37,838 nucleotides of DNA. Origin: Stagonosporopsis chrysanthemi. Its lineage: Eukaryota > Ascomycota > Dothideomycetes > Pleosporales > Didymellaceae. Below, piece after piece: positions 9,687 to 19,193 of this stretch. The stretch covers positions 1 to 37,838 of the forward strand of contig JAFISE010000242.1 of assembly GCA_022560025.1 (NCBI GenBank). Reading direction: 5' to 3'. A program made the position numbers and the translations under genes. Position 1 is the first letter of the stretch; every line of letters starts with the position of its first letter. The notes beneath the pieces are model-generated. The model ran no database searches. It was not told where the DNA came from and saw only the letters and a program-made list of their open reading frames with translations.

Positions 9687-10359
9687 ATTGTCGACATGCC
9701 AATTGACCGTTGGTTGTATTCCTTGGATCCAACTTAACTCTTGCGAGTCTGGTGTAGTCAGGTCAGCTAAGAAGGTTCGTCTTTGACTCCAAAAGACCGC
9801 GTAGTCCTCTGGATAACTGTGAGACCTCAAGAGCTGCGTGCAACGTCCATGTAACCTTTGTATGCAAGATTCCAATTCACTTCTCAAAAGAGCATCTGGA
9901 ATAAGTGACATCGGCAACGCTCGGCCAAACTGCTATCAGATGGTCAGATAACCCCGAGGCCGGCTATTCACCAAGACGTCTGTGCATTCGCGGAGTGCGG
10001 GTTAGGGCGGGGTACACGGACTGGCAGAAGAGCCTCAAAGACGTGACTGAGGGTCCCTGGCGAGCGTAGACTTCAGATCATGGATCAGTTCTGGACACTG
10101 AATGCTCAAACAGCTGCTTGAGCCTCGTCATCGGCCTGCAATGCGTGCCGTGGCATGGGCTCCGCCGACACGCCAAAGCCGCATAGCTCCTGCCTCGGTT
10201 GCGGACGGCGTAGCAGCCCTCCCTCCTCCCGAAGTGTGAGAGCCGAGCGTCGCTCCTCTGCTTTATTTTCCTCTGCGACCCAAGCTTGTTGAACCACGCC
10301 TAGTACGACACTCCCCCCAGCTGTGTTGTGGTCATTGAGCTCTGAAAGCCAAACTGACC
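9687..10359. other. Intergenic, promoter side of 2-methylcitrate dehydratase
   Basis: About 670 bp with no supported gene. The part just before the ATG at 10360 is pyrimidine-rich and probably carries the promoter and leader. I see no recognisable operator. Confidence 0.4.
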
Positions 10360-12111
10360 ATGTCGGCCTTCAGTCGCAATCTGTGCAGCACCGCCTCGCG
10401 CACGCTTCGCACACGATCCACCGTCATCAGCCGAGCTGTTAGGCCAATTGCTCTTCGCGCCGCCCCCACAGCTTCAATTGCTCCCCGCGCCATTGCTGCA
10501 AGCTCTTTCTCCACCATGACTTCCCTCAAGAGCGCCGCGCCGCCCGTCACCGGCAAGCGCGAGTACGACCCTGAGATCAAGGACATCGCCAATTACATCC
10601 ACAACGTCTCCATCGACTCTGAGCTCGCGGTAAGGCCAAGTGACTCCCCATTAACAGCCTGAGCTAATTCTGATTCCCTGCAGTACGACACAGCACGCTG
10701 GGTCTTTGTTGACACTCTAGGCTGCGGTCTCGAGGGTCTTCGGTTCGAGCAATGCAGGAACATTCTGGGCCCTACTGTTGAGGGCACTGTTGTTCCCAAT
10801 GGCACAAAGGTCCCCGGCACAAACTACCAGCTTGACCCTATCAACGGTGCCTTCAACATCGGCGCTATGATCCGCTGGTTGGACTTCAACGACTGCTGGC
10901 TCGCTGCTGAGTGGGGCCACCCCTCGGACAACCTGGGCGCCATTCTCGCGACCGCCGACTGGATCAACCGCACAAACAAGAACGGTGGAAACCTCGGAAA
11001 CGGCAAGATCTTCAAGGTCCGTGATGTTCTCGAGGCTATGATCCGCGCGCACGAGATCCAGGGCTGCATGGCTCTCGAGAACTCGTTCAACAAGGTCGGA
11101 CTTGACCACGTTATTCTTGTCAAGCTTGCCTCGACTGCCGTTGTCTCCAAGATGATGGGCCTCAGCGAGTCTCAGACTCGTGACGCCGTCTCGCAGGCCT
11201 TTGTTGACGGCCAGTCTATGCGCACATACAGGCACAGCCCCAACACCATGTCCCGCAAGTCCTGGGCTGCTGGAGATGCGTGCCAGACTGCCGTGAACCT
11301 CGTCCTGAAGGTGCTCAAGGGTGAGCAGGGTCTGCCCACGGTTCTGTCTGCTCCTACCTGGGGTTTCTACGACGTCAACTTCGGCGGCAAGCCCTTCCAG
11401 TTCCAGCGCCCGTACGGCAGCTACGTCATGGAGAACGTTCTCTTCAAGGTTTCCTACCCTGGTAAGCACAGTGCAATTTCAACGATCGAGATGATATGCT
11501 AATTGCTGCTAGCCGAGTTCCACTCCCAGACTGCTGTCGAGGCCGCCCAACGCCTGAACAAGAAGCTCAAGGCCATGGGCAAGTCTGCCGAGGACATCGA
11601 GCACGTCGTCAATCGCACCCACGAGGCCTGTATCCGCATCATCGACAAGCAGTTCAAGCCTATGGAGAACTTTGCCGACCGCGACCACTGCGTCCAGTAC
11701 ATGGTCTCGACCATGTTCGTCTTCAACCGCCTCGAGGCAACCGACTACCCCGATGACAGCGAGGCCGCCCAGTCTGCCCTCGTCGAGTCCCTGCGCCAGA
11801 AGATCAGCTGCGTCGAGGACCCGCAGTTCACCAAGGACTACCACGACCCTGAGAAGCGCACCATCTCCAACGCGCTCACCGTCACTCTCAAGGACGGCAC
11901 CGTGCTCGAGGAGGAGGTTGTCGAGGCTCCCCTCGGCCACCGTCTGCGCCGCGAGGAGGCGAAGCCCGAGATCCTGGCCAAGTACAAGAGGCATCTTGGC
12001 CCCCACTACCCTGCTGAGCACGTCGACAAGCTCGTTGCTCTTGCGCAGGATGCGAAGACGATTGACAACATGGACGTCGATGAGTATGTTGATTTGTACG
12101 TGAAGAACTAG
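10360..12111 (+). CDS. prpD: 2-methylcitrate dehydratase, mitochondrial
   Basis: Three exons (10360-10629, 10684-11461, 11513-12111) encode 548 aa. The introns are 10630-10683 (54 nt) and 11462-11512 (51 nt, CTAAT branch). The first ~50 residues are rich in Arg, Ser and Ala with almost no acids, a mitochondrial presequence. The MmgE/PrpD fold follows: YDTARWVFVDTLGCGLEGL, GAFNIGAMIRWLDFNDCW, AEWGHPSDNLGAILATADW, VDGQSMRTYRHSPNTMSRKSWAAGDA and the C-terminal lid domain. The enzyme dehydrates 2-methylcitrate to methylaconitate in the methylcitrate cycle, which detoxifies propionyl-CoA from odd-chain fatty acids and Val, Ile and Met. A second ATG (MTSLKSAAPP, residue ~53) follows the presequence and could give an untargeted form. 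No other methylcitrate-cycle gene is nearby. Confidence 0.95.
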
Positions 12112-12253
12112 ATATCAAAATATGTTATGGCGTCGTAGGAGAATCCCGTCGTCAATTGCCTTGCTTCGAAAGCATCTTGACCTGCGATTCGTGCAATGCA
12201 TATTGTGAGGCGAGACTGGTGCATTGTTACAGTAGAAAAAACCTAAACAACCC

Positions 12254-12922
12254 TCATAGCGCCCAGCTTCGGCCTAGTGTGGCCTGATGGCCAGCGTCTG
12301 CTCCTCCTCCTTCTCTCCCTCCTCTCCCTCCTCTCCTTCCCACCTCCTCCTCCACCCCGTCCACCTCCATCGCCTCCTCGGCCTTCTTCTCCTCCTCGGC
12401 CTTCTTCTTGGCCTCCTCCTTGGCCTTGGCCGCATCCTCCTTCTTCGCTTTGGCGGCGCGGCGGCGGAGGTTCTTGCGCTTCAGCGTCTTGTGCTGCACA
12501 ACATTAGCCAAAAGTGATTGAGAACCCCCAGGGGTTACTTACCGACGCCTTCTTGATGCCGTTACCCTGGCCAGAGAGGTTGCTGCGCTGCACCTGCTGC
12601 TGCTGCAAGATTTGGAGCAGCCCGGAGAGATCAACACCGTGGTGCCGGAGAGATCAACACCGTGGTGGTGGAGATCGCCAGTGATGTTGATGATGGTGTG
12701 GGCAGGCATGTTTAGTTGCCCTGGCCAGGGAGGTTGCCGCGCTGCTACTGAGGCTGCTGCTGCTCTCGCAGCAGCCGGAGCAGGGTGGCCACGTCCGCCC
12801 CACGGTGGTGGACGCCTCCGGAAAAGTTTACAATGTTTTGAGACATTGTTAAAAGTTGTGTTTGTCTACTAATCGTCAGCATATTGCAAAGACATGAGCA
12901 ATTGTATCGATCGTATACATAC
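12254..12922 (-). pseudogene. Broken member of an unnamed small gene family with duplicated first coding exon
   Basis: On the minus strand, after a 5'UTR intron (12922-12866, 57 nt, GTATGT...TAG), comes copy A of the first coding exon (ATG at 12846: MSQNIVNFSGGVHHRG, then a Leu-rich stretch and poly-Gln). It stops at TAG 12747-12745, though homology continues (QRGNLPGQGN) to TAA 12714. Copy B starts at 12709 (MPAHTIINITGDLHHHG). A 23-bp tandem duplication (12622-12667) shifts its frame; with a single unit it would read on through NLSGQGN to the donor at 12542. The 49-nt intron 12542-12494 leads to the last exon (12493-12254): a highly basic, then Ala/Lys/Glu-rich coiled stretch and a Gly/Arg tail. 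The layout matches the intact copy at 14667-15046. Function unknown. Copy A's short frame could also act as an upstream ORF. Confidence 0.7.
12622..12667. repeat. 23-bp perfect tandem duplication
   Basis: 12622-12644 and 12645-12667 are identical 23-base units (CCGGAGAG...CGTGGTG) inside the copy B exon of the broken small gene. As 23 is not a multiple of 3, the duplication disrupts the frame. Confidence 0.95.
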
Positions 12923-13315
12923 AAAGAGTAGGTTTTGAGTGAGCTAAAGACCTTTAACTGCGTTCCGTCTAGAAGGGCATCAGGGAGGGAAGAAGAGTGT
13001 TGTCTGGTCTGGGCGCTTGACCGGGTGGGTGGAAAAGCTTCTGGCATTAAGAGAAGGTGGGCTTGGCAATCAAGAAGGTCGGGTGAGGTTGTGTCAATGG
13101 AGAGGTGAAAGTGTTGTTCGACAGAATGAAACTAGGGTTCCTGATTATAAGCTATCGACTAGTAAACACACTACTGTAAGGACTCGTCGTTGCCTAATAG
13201 ACCAACCTTCCTTCCCAACAGCTTGGGTGCTGCCTTCCGACAGTCTCTACCCTTCCTTTTGGCGCTCTGCATCGCTCGTGCCCCCTCGCAGTTGATACAG
13301 TATCGCTTCAACGAT

Positions 13316-13524
13316 ATGTCGCTTCCCGGCTTCGCAGCGAACGTCGACATTGGTGCGGAGGGTTTAAACGCTGTGAGTGATTTGAACTGAATTGGCATCG
13401 ATCGGAAGCAGGAGCTGAAGAATTGGCGGGGATTCGACCTCCACCTTGAGTCTACGGCGGTCCGTGCTGACTTTGTTTTATGTGCCTTTGTCCTTTGCGA
13501 GGGCCAGCGGGAGGAGTATGTATA
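13316..13524 (+). CDS. Possible tiny two-exon gene, unknown
   Basis: An ATG at 13316 opens MSLPGFAANVDIGAEGLNA. A GTGAGT donor at 13373 and a CAG at 13409-13411 (39-nt intron, short for this genome) would join it to ELKNWRGFDLHLESTAV and end at TAA 13522-13524, giving about 56 aa. The splice signals and fairly protein-like composition are the only evidence. It lies between the two members of the small gene family. It could equally be a remnant of a larger gene or chance. Confidence 0.2.
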
Positions 13525-14536
13525 AGACTACGACTGCGTCTAGACCAGTCGATCGTTGAGCGTGGTCGCGCCAGGCGACGCTGCGGCCGTGTTGCTCTTC
13601 TCTAATCTGATAAGACAGCCATCCAGGTTCGAGTCGTACTTGCTCTCAAATTTACCATAGTACGAACTTTGCTGCATTGTAGTTAGAAGTTGGTCAGAGT
13701 CTATTGTGGCTTTGCATGTCTACACTGATCACGATAGTTTACACAAAGGTGGAGAATGAATGTATCACCCTGACGGTCAGCTTTGTGACTGAAGGCCATT
13801 TTTATTTCTATGCTAACGTATCACTTGCACTCAATGTAAACCACATAAAAAGCCAAGAGGAGGAGATCCTACTTGCACTTAAGGCTGGAGTCGTCGGTCA
13901 GTGCTGGCGTGTTCAGAACCCAGACGATGCAGGGCTTTGACATACGTGCACAACATAAGCCTAAACAATAACTTGTCTACGAGCGATAGTAACCAAGACA
14001 TGCTTGCATTTACCGTGGCCTACACAGAGGTCTGGGAGATTCACACAGTGTTCGCAACTGATTACAAAGCCTACACTATGCACCTCCGCTATCAGAGTCT
14101 GTTGCTAACAGGACTAGCTAGCTCCAGTCGTTGAGCTGCACACGCCACTCCTACTGATAGTTATTCTATTTCTGGCCATTGTAGTATTTACCGAAGCTTG
14201 ACCACAGAGCTCGTCTGGCTTCTATGTGAAATATCAGATCCGGCACAAACTCTCTTGGTGAACAATTCCTATCATCTGACATTCTGGGTCCTCTAGTTGC
14301 GGGCCGCTGGCCGTCCTATCAGCATTCTGGTGATAAATGAATGGTGAAGTTTGAATGTGTTCACCGCCGAAAAAGGAATCATTCACCAACCACATTTTAT
14401 GGTCGACGTGCTGATTGGCCTACGGAACAGATGGTGAATCACAGTTTGAGCGAGTTCTCGGTGTGAACTGTTCAGAGTCTATCTTTTGTATCACGTGTCG
14501 ATTTCCTTTCTGGGCGGGCCCTTGTGGTCCCCAGTG
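13525..14536. other. Intergenic, no gene seen
   Basis: About 1 kb upstream of the intact small-family gene, moderately AT-rich. Only short open frames without motifs are present. A CACGTG palindrome lies near 14492, just before that gene's TATA box. Confidence 0.4.
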
Positions 14537-14544
14537 TATATAAT
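14537..14544 (+). promoter_or_regulatory. TATA box of the intact small-family gene
   Basis: TATATAAT lies about 60 bp upstream of the 5'UTR intron donor at 14598. It fits a transcription start near 14570. Confidence 0.55.
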
Positions 14545-14597
14545 CTGATCGCTCTCAAGCCGTTTGTGGTTCTTTGGATCATTCAAAACTTACTCCT

Positions 14598-14654
14598 GTA
14601 TGTATACGTTTGTCCTAGTTCCTTGTGTTCTCGCATTATGCTAACGTTTGATAG
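14598..14654 (+). other. 5'UTR intron of the small-family gene
   Basis: GTATGT at 14598, a GCTAAC branch site and TAG at 14652-14654 define a 57-nt intron ending 12 bases before the ATG. The minus-strand paralogue has a homologous intron of the same length (12866-12922), starting with the same ten bases GTATGTATAC. The exon before it (TCAAAAC.TACTC) is also alike in both. Conservation of leader and intron shows that the duplication included the promoter-proximal region. Confidence 0.75.
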
Positions 14655-14666
14655 ATACACATAACA

Positions 14667-15046
14667 ATGCCTCTGAACGTTGTGAACTTCTTCGGCGGTG
14701 TCCATTACTACTACGACTATAATGTAGTCGTCCTGCTGCAGGCAGTGCAGCAGCAGCAGCAGCACCGCCGCCGCCGCAGCAACCTCCCCCGCCAGGGTCA
14801 CGGCGTTGGCGGCGCTCCCGCCACAGAGCCCCGTCGCCTCCAGCGCGAGGCTGCGTCGACGCAGGCATCCGTAAGCAACACTTGGACTTTGTCGATTGCT
14901 TAGCTAATATTGTGCAGCGCCAGACACTCAGGCGTAAGGAGGCTCGCCGTCGCGCCAAGCAGAAGAAGAAGCAGACGGCCAAGGAGAGGGAGGAGGCCAA
15001 GAAGAAGGCCGAGGAGGAGACGAGGGAGGGGGAGGGGGAGGAGTAG
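14667..15046 (+). CDS. Intact member of the unnamed small gene family (basic coiled protein)
   Basis: Two coding exons (14667-14870, 14918-15046) encode 110 aa. The 47-nt intron 14871-14917 (GTAAGC, GCTAAT branch, CAG) aligns with the intron of the broken copy, including the shared end TTGTGCAG. The protein has a short beta-prone N-terminus (NVVNFFGGVHYYY), a Val/Leu stretch, a Gln run, an Arg run, and a second exon that is strongly basic then Lys/Glu-rich, predicted to form a charged helix. There is no signal peptide, transmembrane segment or known catalytic motif. The first part aligns with the paralogue (NIVNFSGGVHHRG, NIINITGDLHHHG). The arginine- and lysine-rich parts suggest nucleic-acid binding or nuclear location, an inference only. 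I do not recognise the family. Confidence 0.7.
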
Positions 15047-15926
15047 GAGAAGAAGCAGCAGTAGCTCGCCAGATTTCGCCCTCTGGGCTTTTTAGATTTC
15101 CTTGCCGCAAGAATGCATGATTATCCCGCCTCACAGTATGTGTTGTATGGTCAAAGCATCATGTGCATCGATGTCTTGTATGTGCCAGAGCATCGTATTT
15201 AACAAAGTGCCAAAGGCGTCCACATTTCGTCATCTGCTAATGGAGCGAGAATTGGATGCTTCTACGGCTCCCACCTACGCTATATATGTAGGCCGAGTAC
15301 CTCCACGATTCCCACCCTTTGGCGTCTTCCCAATGAACTCTTCGGTTTGCTGGGAGCTTGAGGGAGAGCGCAATTGCAGTCATCGAAGTCAAACAAAATG
15401 GCAGACGCGGTTCTGCATGCTTCACTTATGGTCATAAACTCGGCTGCTTGCACAGTCGACCTGCAATGGGACGTAATATCTGGTTGTCGACGCATGTGGA
15501 CCTCGTTGTTGTTCATGCAGTTGCGGTTCCAAAGCGGTCGCTCAGTGAACATAGTTGCAGTGCAGGATTCAGATAACAGAATTTGAGAGCAATTGCACCA
15601 AACAGCGATGGCTTGAATGGACTTACGTGCTTTATCCAAGCATCAGTTTCTACGCGTCCGATTCAGGTCTTCCGCATCAGCGTGCTAAATAACCCAAAGC
15701 CGATAGGCCAATGACACGCAAGTTCAAAGGACAGCGGCTGATACAGGCCCTAGAAGATGCTGACGTTCGGTCATGTTGTCGTGCGCGTCGCTGCTACGCA
15801 ACTGCAGTAGTGGCCTGTCACGTGCCTGCTGCCTATATCGCATGCCTGGCGGCTGCCTAACGATGGAGTGGAGCATTCGTCCGTGCCCCGTCACGTGACG
15901 TTAGCGCCGCCTGTGCGCCCGCGAGC
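15047..15926. other. Intergenic; upstream region of the U4 gene
   Basis: No protein gene is supported. CACGTG palindromes occur at 15819-15824 and 15892-15897, the second about 30 bp before the TATA-like element of the U4 gene, and may belong to its promoter. Confidence 0.4.
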
Positions 15927-15932
15927 ATAAAA
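15927..15932 (+). promoter_or_regulatory. TATA-like element of the U4 snRNA gene
   Basis: ATAAAA in the context GAGCATAAAACC lies 40 bp upstream of the proposed 5' end at 15967 and about 148 bp upstream of the recognisable U4 body. Its distance fits a start at about 15960-15970 better than one at the body. Confidence 0.5.
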
Positions 15933-15966
15933 CCGCATCGCCGCTCGCACACTCTTTTGCTTCCTT

Positions 15967-16192
15967 ATTCCAAGTGGTAAGTGACGCTCCGCTCCTCAAA
16001 TTTTCGCATTTCACGCATTCTCGACACCTCCCATCGCTCTATTTTATGCTAGAACCACGCTGACCAAGAAAAAGCACGGGCTTTACGCTTACCAGTGAGG
16101 ATTCGTCCGAGGTAGCGTTTTTGCTAGTTGAAAACTACAACTATGACCGCTCCAGCTGGTCTTCGGATCGGCTGGGAATTTTTGTATCCCAC
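15967..16192 (+). ncRNA. U4: U4 spliceosomal snRNA gene
   Basis: From about 16075 the sequence follows fungal U4. CACGGG and TTACGC come first. Then comes the 5' stem-loop with the Snu13/15.5K kink-turn (CAGTGAGGATTCGTCCGAGG at 16095-16114, a stretch I recall as nearly identical in yeast U4), then TTTTTGCTAGTTGAAAAC, whose TGCTAGTT can pair with the U6 stem I strand. A UUCG-capped hairpin follows (~16153-16174), and the Sm site AATTTTTG at 16177-16184 is flanked by GGG and CCC. The 3' end at ~16192 is estimated from the Sm site. U4 base-pairs with U6 and carries it into the tri-snRNP. The expected 5' end that forms U4/U6 stem II is not contiguous with the body. Removing 15977-16074 as an intron gives ATTCCAAGTG joined to CACGGG and restores the TGCACGGG of yeast U4. 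The mature RNA would then be about 128 nt. Confidence 0.9.
15977..16074 (+). other. Putative mRNA-type intron inside the U4 snRNA gene
   Basis: A donor G|GTAAGT at 15977, a branch site CGCTGAC (A at 16063) and an acceptor AAAAAG ending at 16074, 11 nt after the branch A, define a 98-nt intron. Its form is the same as that of the protein-gene introns in this window. The splice lies inside U4/U6 stem II. Exon 1 would be only about 10 nt. The 5' boundary of exon 1 is inferred from TATA spacing, so the exact sequence is uncertain. Confidence 0.6.
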
Positions 16193-19100
16193 TACTGCTG
16201 TCAGTTCCTTTTCGTTGATCACCGCGGCTTGCCGCGAGATTGAAGAAGAAAGCCTGCACGAATGATTCGACCACCGCGGCGCGGCCTTAATCGATACAAA
16301 CCATGCCCGCGACATGGGACGAAAGCATCGAAGCGAAGGAACGCGACGGCGCGCATTCGATTACACGACTCACGCTTGCCTACTCACCTTAACAATAACA
16401 AACAAACAACGGCTGTTGATGCGCGCGAACCCGAGAGTCAACGCATCGAACGACTCATGCATACAACGTCACACGCGTGTGGTTGCGCGGAGAATCGCAC
16501 ATAGATACTGCAGATGGAGGGAACGATTTCTTGCGACAAGAGTATGTCTCGCTACAAAGTTACCCACAAACAGACTGCGGACATGATGTCACTGCTACCA
16601 TGCTTTATACCATCAGGCCTGTCGACACGATACATGACCAAGCTCGTTGAGCATTAGACTTATACGGTGTGCATCACATCGCGCGAGACCTGCGACCGAC
16701 CAACCGATATCGATGAGACCTTCCGGACGCACAATACACTGCGATGATGCATCCAGAAGACGCGCAATGGCAGCTTGGAGCATTGTACACGAGACCAGCG
16801 CAGAGACTCATACTATGTTCAATTTGCCGTGGACACTGTGGAAGGATCGATCTTCGTTTAAGATGTGGCTCCTGTGCCGACTTGATCAGACCATAAGGAA
16901 GGAACACGGCACCTGGTGTTGGCAGGCGTGTTTGCGTGGGCACGATGCCGCTGAGCCTAGCAGCTCCGATGCATTGTTTTTGCACGGTAGGAGCTCAGCA
17001 GTCGACTTCGCGCTTACCGCGTCCTCATCGTCGATCGCTCAATTGTATGACCCTTCATCTCCGGCGTTACAGGAGCTTTTGGGTCCGCACGGTGCTCCAA
17101 AGCATCGTTCGGAGCCTCGGCGTAGCCATGTGCACCGACGCATCTTAGCCTCAGCCTAAGCCAAGACTCGTCCCTGGACTTCAAGCATGCGGGGGATCAA
17201 CACAGTCGTACGATGCAAGAACTACTGGCCCAAACGTATTGTCCACACCGAGCCACGTGCCTACAAGGTCGTAGGCCGCGGGGGCCCGTTCGTTACGGTG
17301 CCCCATTGGCTTCTCCATCTTGTACGGGCGGATCTGTAGCTCCGGATCTCCCTCGACTATACGCGGCGGTATTATGCACGTGCGACACAAGCACTAGAGC
17401 TCGAGCGGTCGCAAGACTTTAGATACAAGAAAGGCCCCAGACTGGACCCTACGAACCTACCAGGCCAATGGAACAAACTCTACTACGTTAGAATCTGAAG
17501 TCCTACTGCTTCACGGCGCGGCACTGACGGCTCTCGTGATGTTGATCGATATTTCAAACGGGACGTCGCCTCCGACCTAATAGGCGTAGTTGCGCGACAT
17601 CGCTCGGCTTGAAAGGGGGTTGGTACTTTGGTCCTTCGTCTACAAGCTTACCAGTCGCTACAGCAGTCGCACATGAAGCAGGCATTTCAGCTAGATCTTT
17701 GAAAGTAACACATTGGCATGGTACTTCTGGCGGACACTGTGTCTCGATCACGCTGATTGTCGAACAACCAAGCTATCTTGGCTTTTGCAAGACATCACCC
17801 ATATGCACGGGGCGCATCGAAAGGTCCCAGCTTGTCAGAGCGCGCGAGGAATATTCGCAAGCCATGCGCGGAATCCTGTCAGAGCAAGCGTCAATCGAGG
17901 GTTTGCTCGAAGATTAAGATGAGCTTTTCGCAAACATCAGGGCCGATCTCCTCAGATTAGCATTAGCCGTGCTAAGACCGACTAAAGTAGAAGCAGGCTA
18001 CCTGAAACCTCAGAGTCCTGACATGCGATTGGCATGTTTACGACACTAATACTTACCTCAGTGTCCAGCTTCGTCGACCGCAGCAAACATGCCAGCACGG
18101 CGTTCGCTGCTGCCGACCACTTAATCTACATGCCGTCATGAAGACGTATTGCTGCTTGCCGAGTGCTCAAACAAGCAAAGGCAAATATATGGAGTCGAAG
18201 CCGGTAGCCTAAGGTAGCGTTTCAGACGCGTGTGATACGCTTTCGGATCTGGTAACGTTCGGGCACGGTCCACACTCGGCCACGATCAGCGCCAGGGGCA
18301 TTTAGCCCGGTTACCCTCCCGTACGAACTCCTTCCCACTACGCAGGTTTGATCGTCATCCGGGCTACCAATACATGAAATGCCTCACTTCTCAAATACTC
18401 TGAAAGGTACTCCGTCACCGGAAGACATCGTTGTCATACTCACGACGCTGCAACCACAAAACCAGCTCCTCTATGCGGCTACAGTAACCTTCAACCGGTC
18501 CCTGTCAGAAGCTGCACCTAGGCTTGTGACATGTGACGCCACGGTCTTGAATCAGTGCCTCAGCCAAGTCCAGGACCGAAGTACTAGCCTTACGAGGCCG
18601 CTGCAGTGGCTGCCACGAGTATTACACTAGGGCTATAGTTGCGACATTATACCCCCTCGGCCCCTACCACCACTGGCAGCCAACAACTATTTTCGGTTCC
18701 CGTCCAATCATGGTGATGTAGCGACATGGATCCTTTCCTGTTCCTGCACGTATCCTGCGACTGATCTCGCGCACGTAGTGATAGCCGCTGCAGGAACGTG
18801 GCATGGCGTGGAGGTGCTAGAGTTTTCGACATCTCTAGCTTCCCGTTCGGGACACCCTGTTCTGGAACCCGCTTGTATCTGCAAGCTAACTTTCAAAGCA
18901 CCGTTACTTCCCATGGAGCCAGTATCGAATTCCCGACTCGTGCATCAGGAGTGCATGTGCGTTTCCGCTTTGGCAGCTACTACATTGCCAGCCGGTCCCC
19001 TCCTAGGTCTGTCCTAGTCGCTGCCTCTGAGCTTGCCCTGCATCTACGCTCCCCTCATTCAGGCCCCTCCCAAAACCCTCCAAAGTAGCAATATGGAGTG

Positions 19101-19193
19101 AAGCGGGATGACATGCTGGAGTTTTGCTGTATTGTCTTCTATTAATCGTTCTAATACGTCGAGTGCGATCACTCATATCGAACACTAGCTGCA
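16193..19193. other. 3-kb gene-poor region
   Basis: Just after U4 lies a short perfect hairpin (CGCGG/CCGCG, 16223-16236). Beyond it I see no gene, tRNA or mobile element. Open frames up to ~170 codons exist but lack motifs, plausible starts and splice structure. Confidence 0.4.

Noticed and set aside
13586..13660. tRNA-like B-box (GGTTCGAGTC near 13627)
   Set aside because: The flanking bases do not form a T stem, and no acceptor or anticodon arm can be folded around it.
16066..16074. Unspliced 5' end of U4 at AAGAAAAAG
   Set aside because: These bases cannot pair with the conserved U6 stem II strand, and the TATA-like element would then be about 140 bp away; kept only as the competing hypothesis.
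16647..17159. 170-codon plus-strand open frame downstream of U4
   Set aside because: It opens at a TTG, has no family motif, and its composition looks like translated non-coding DNA.
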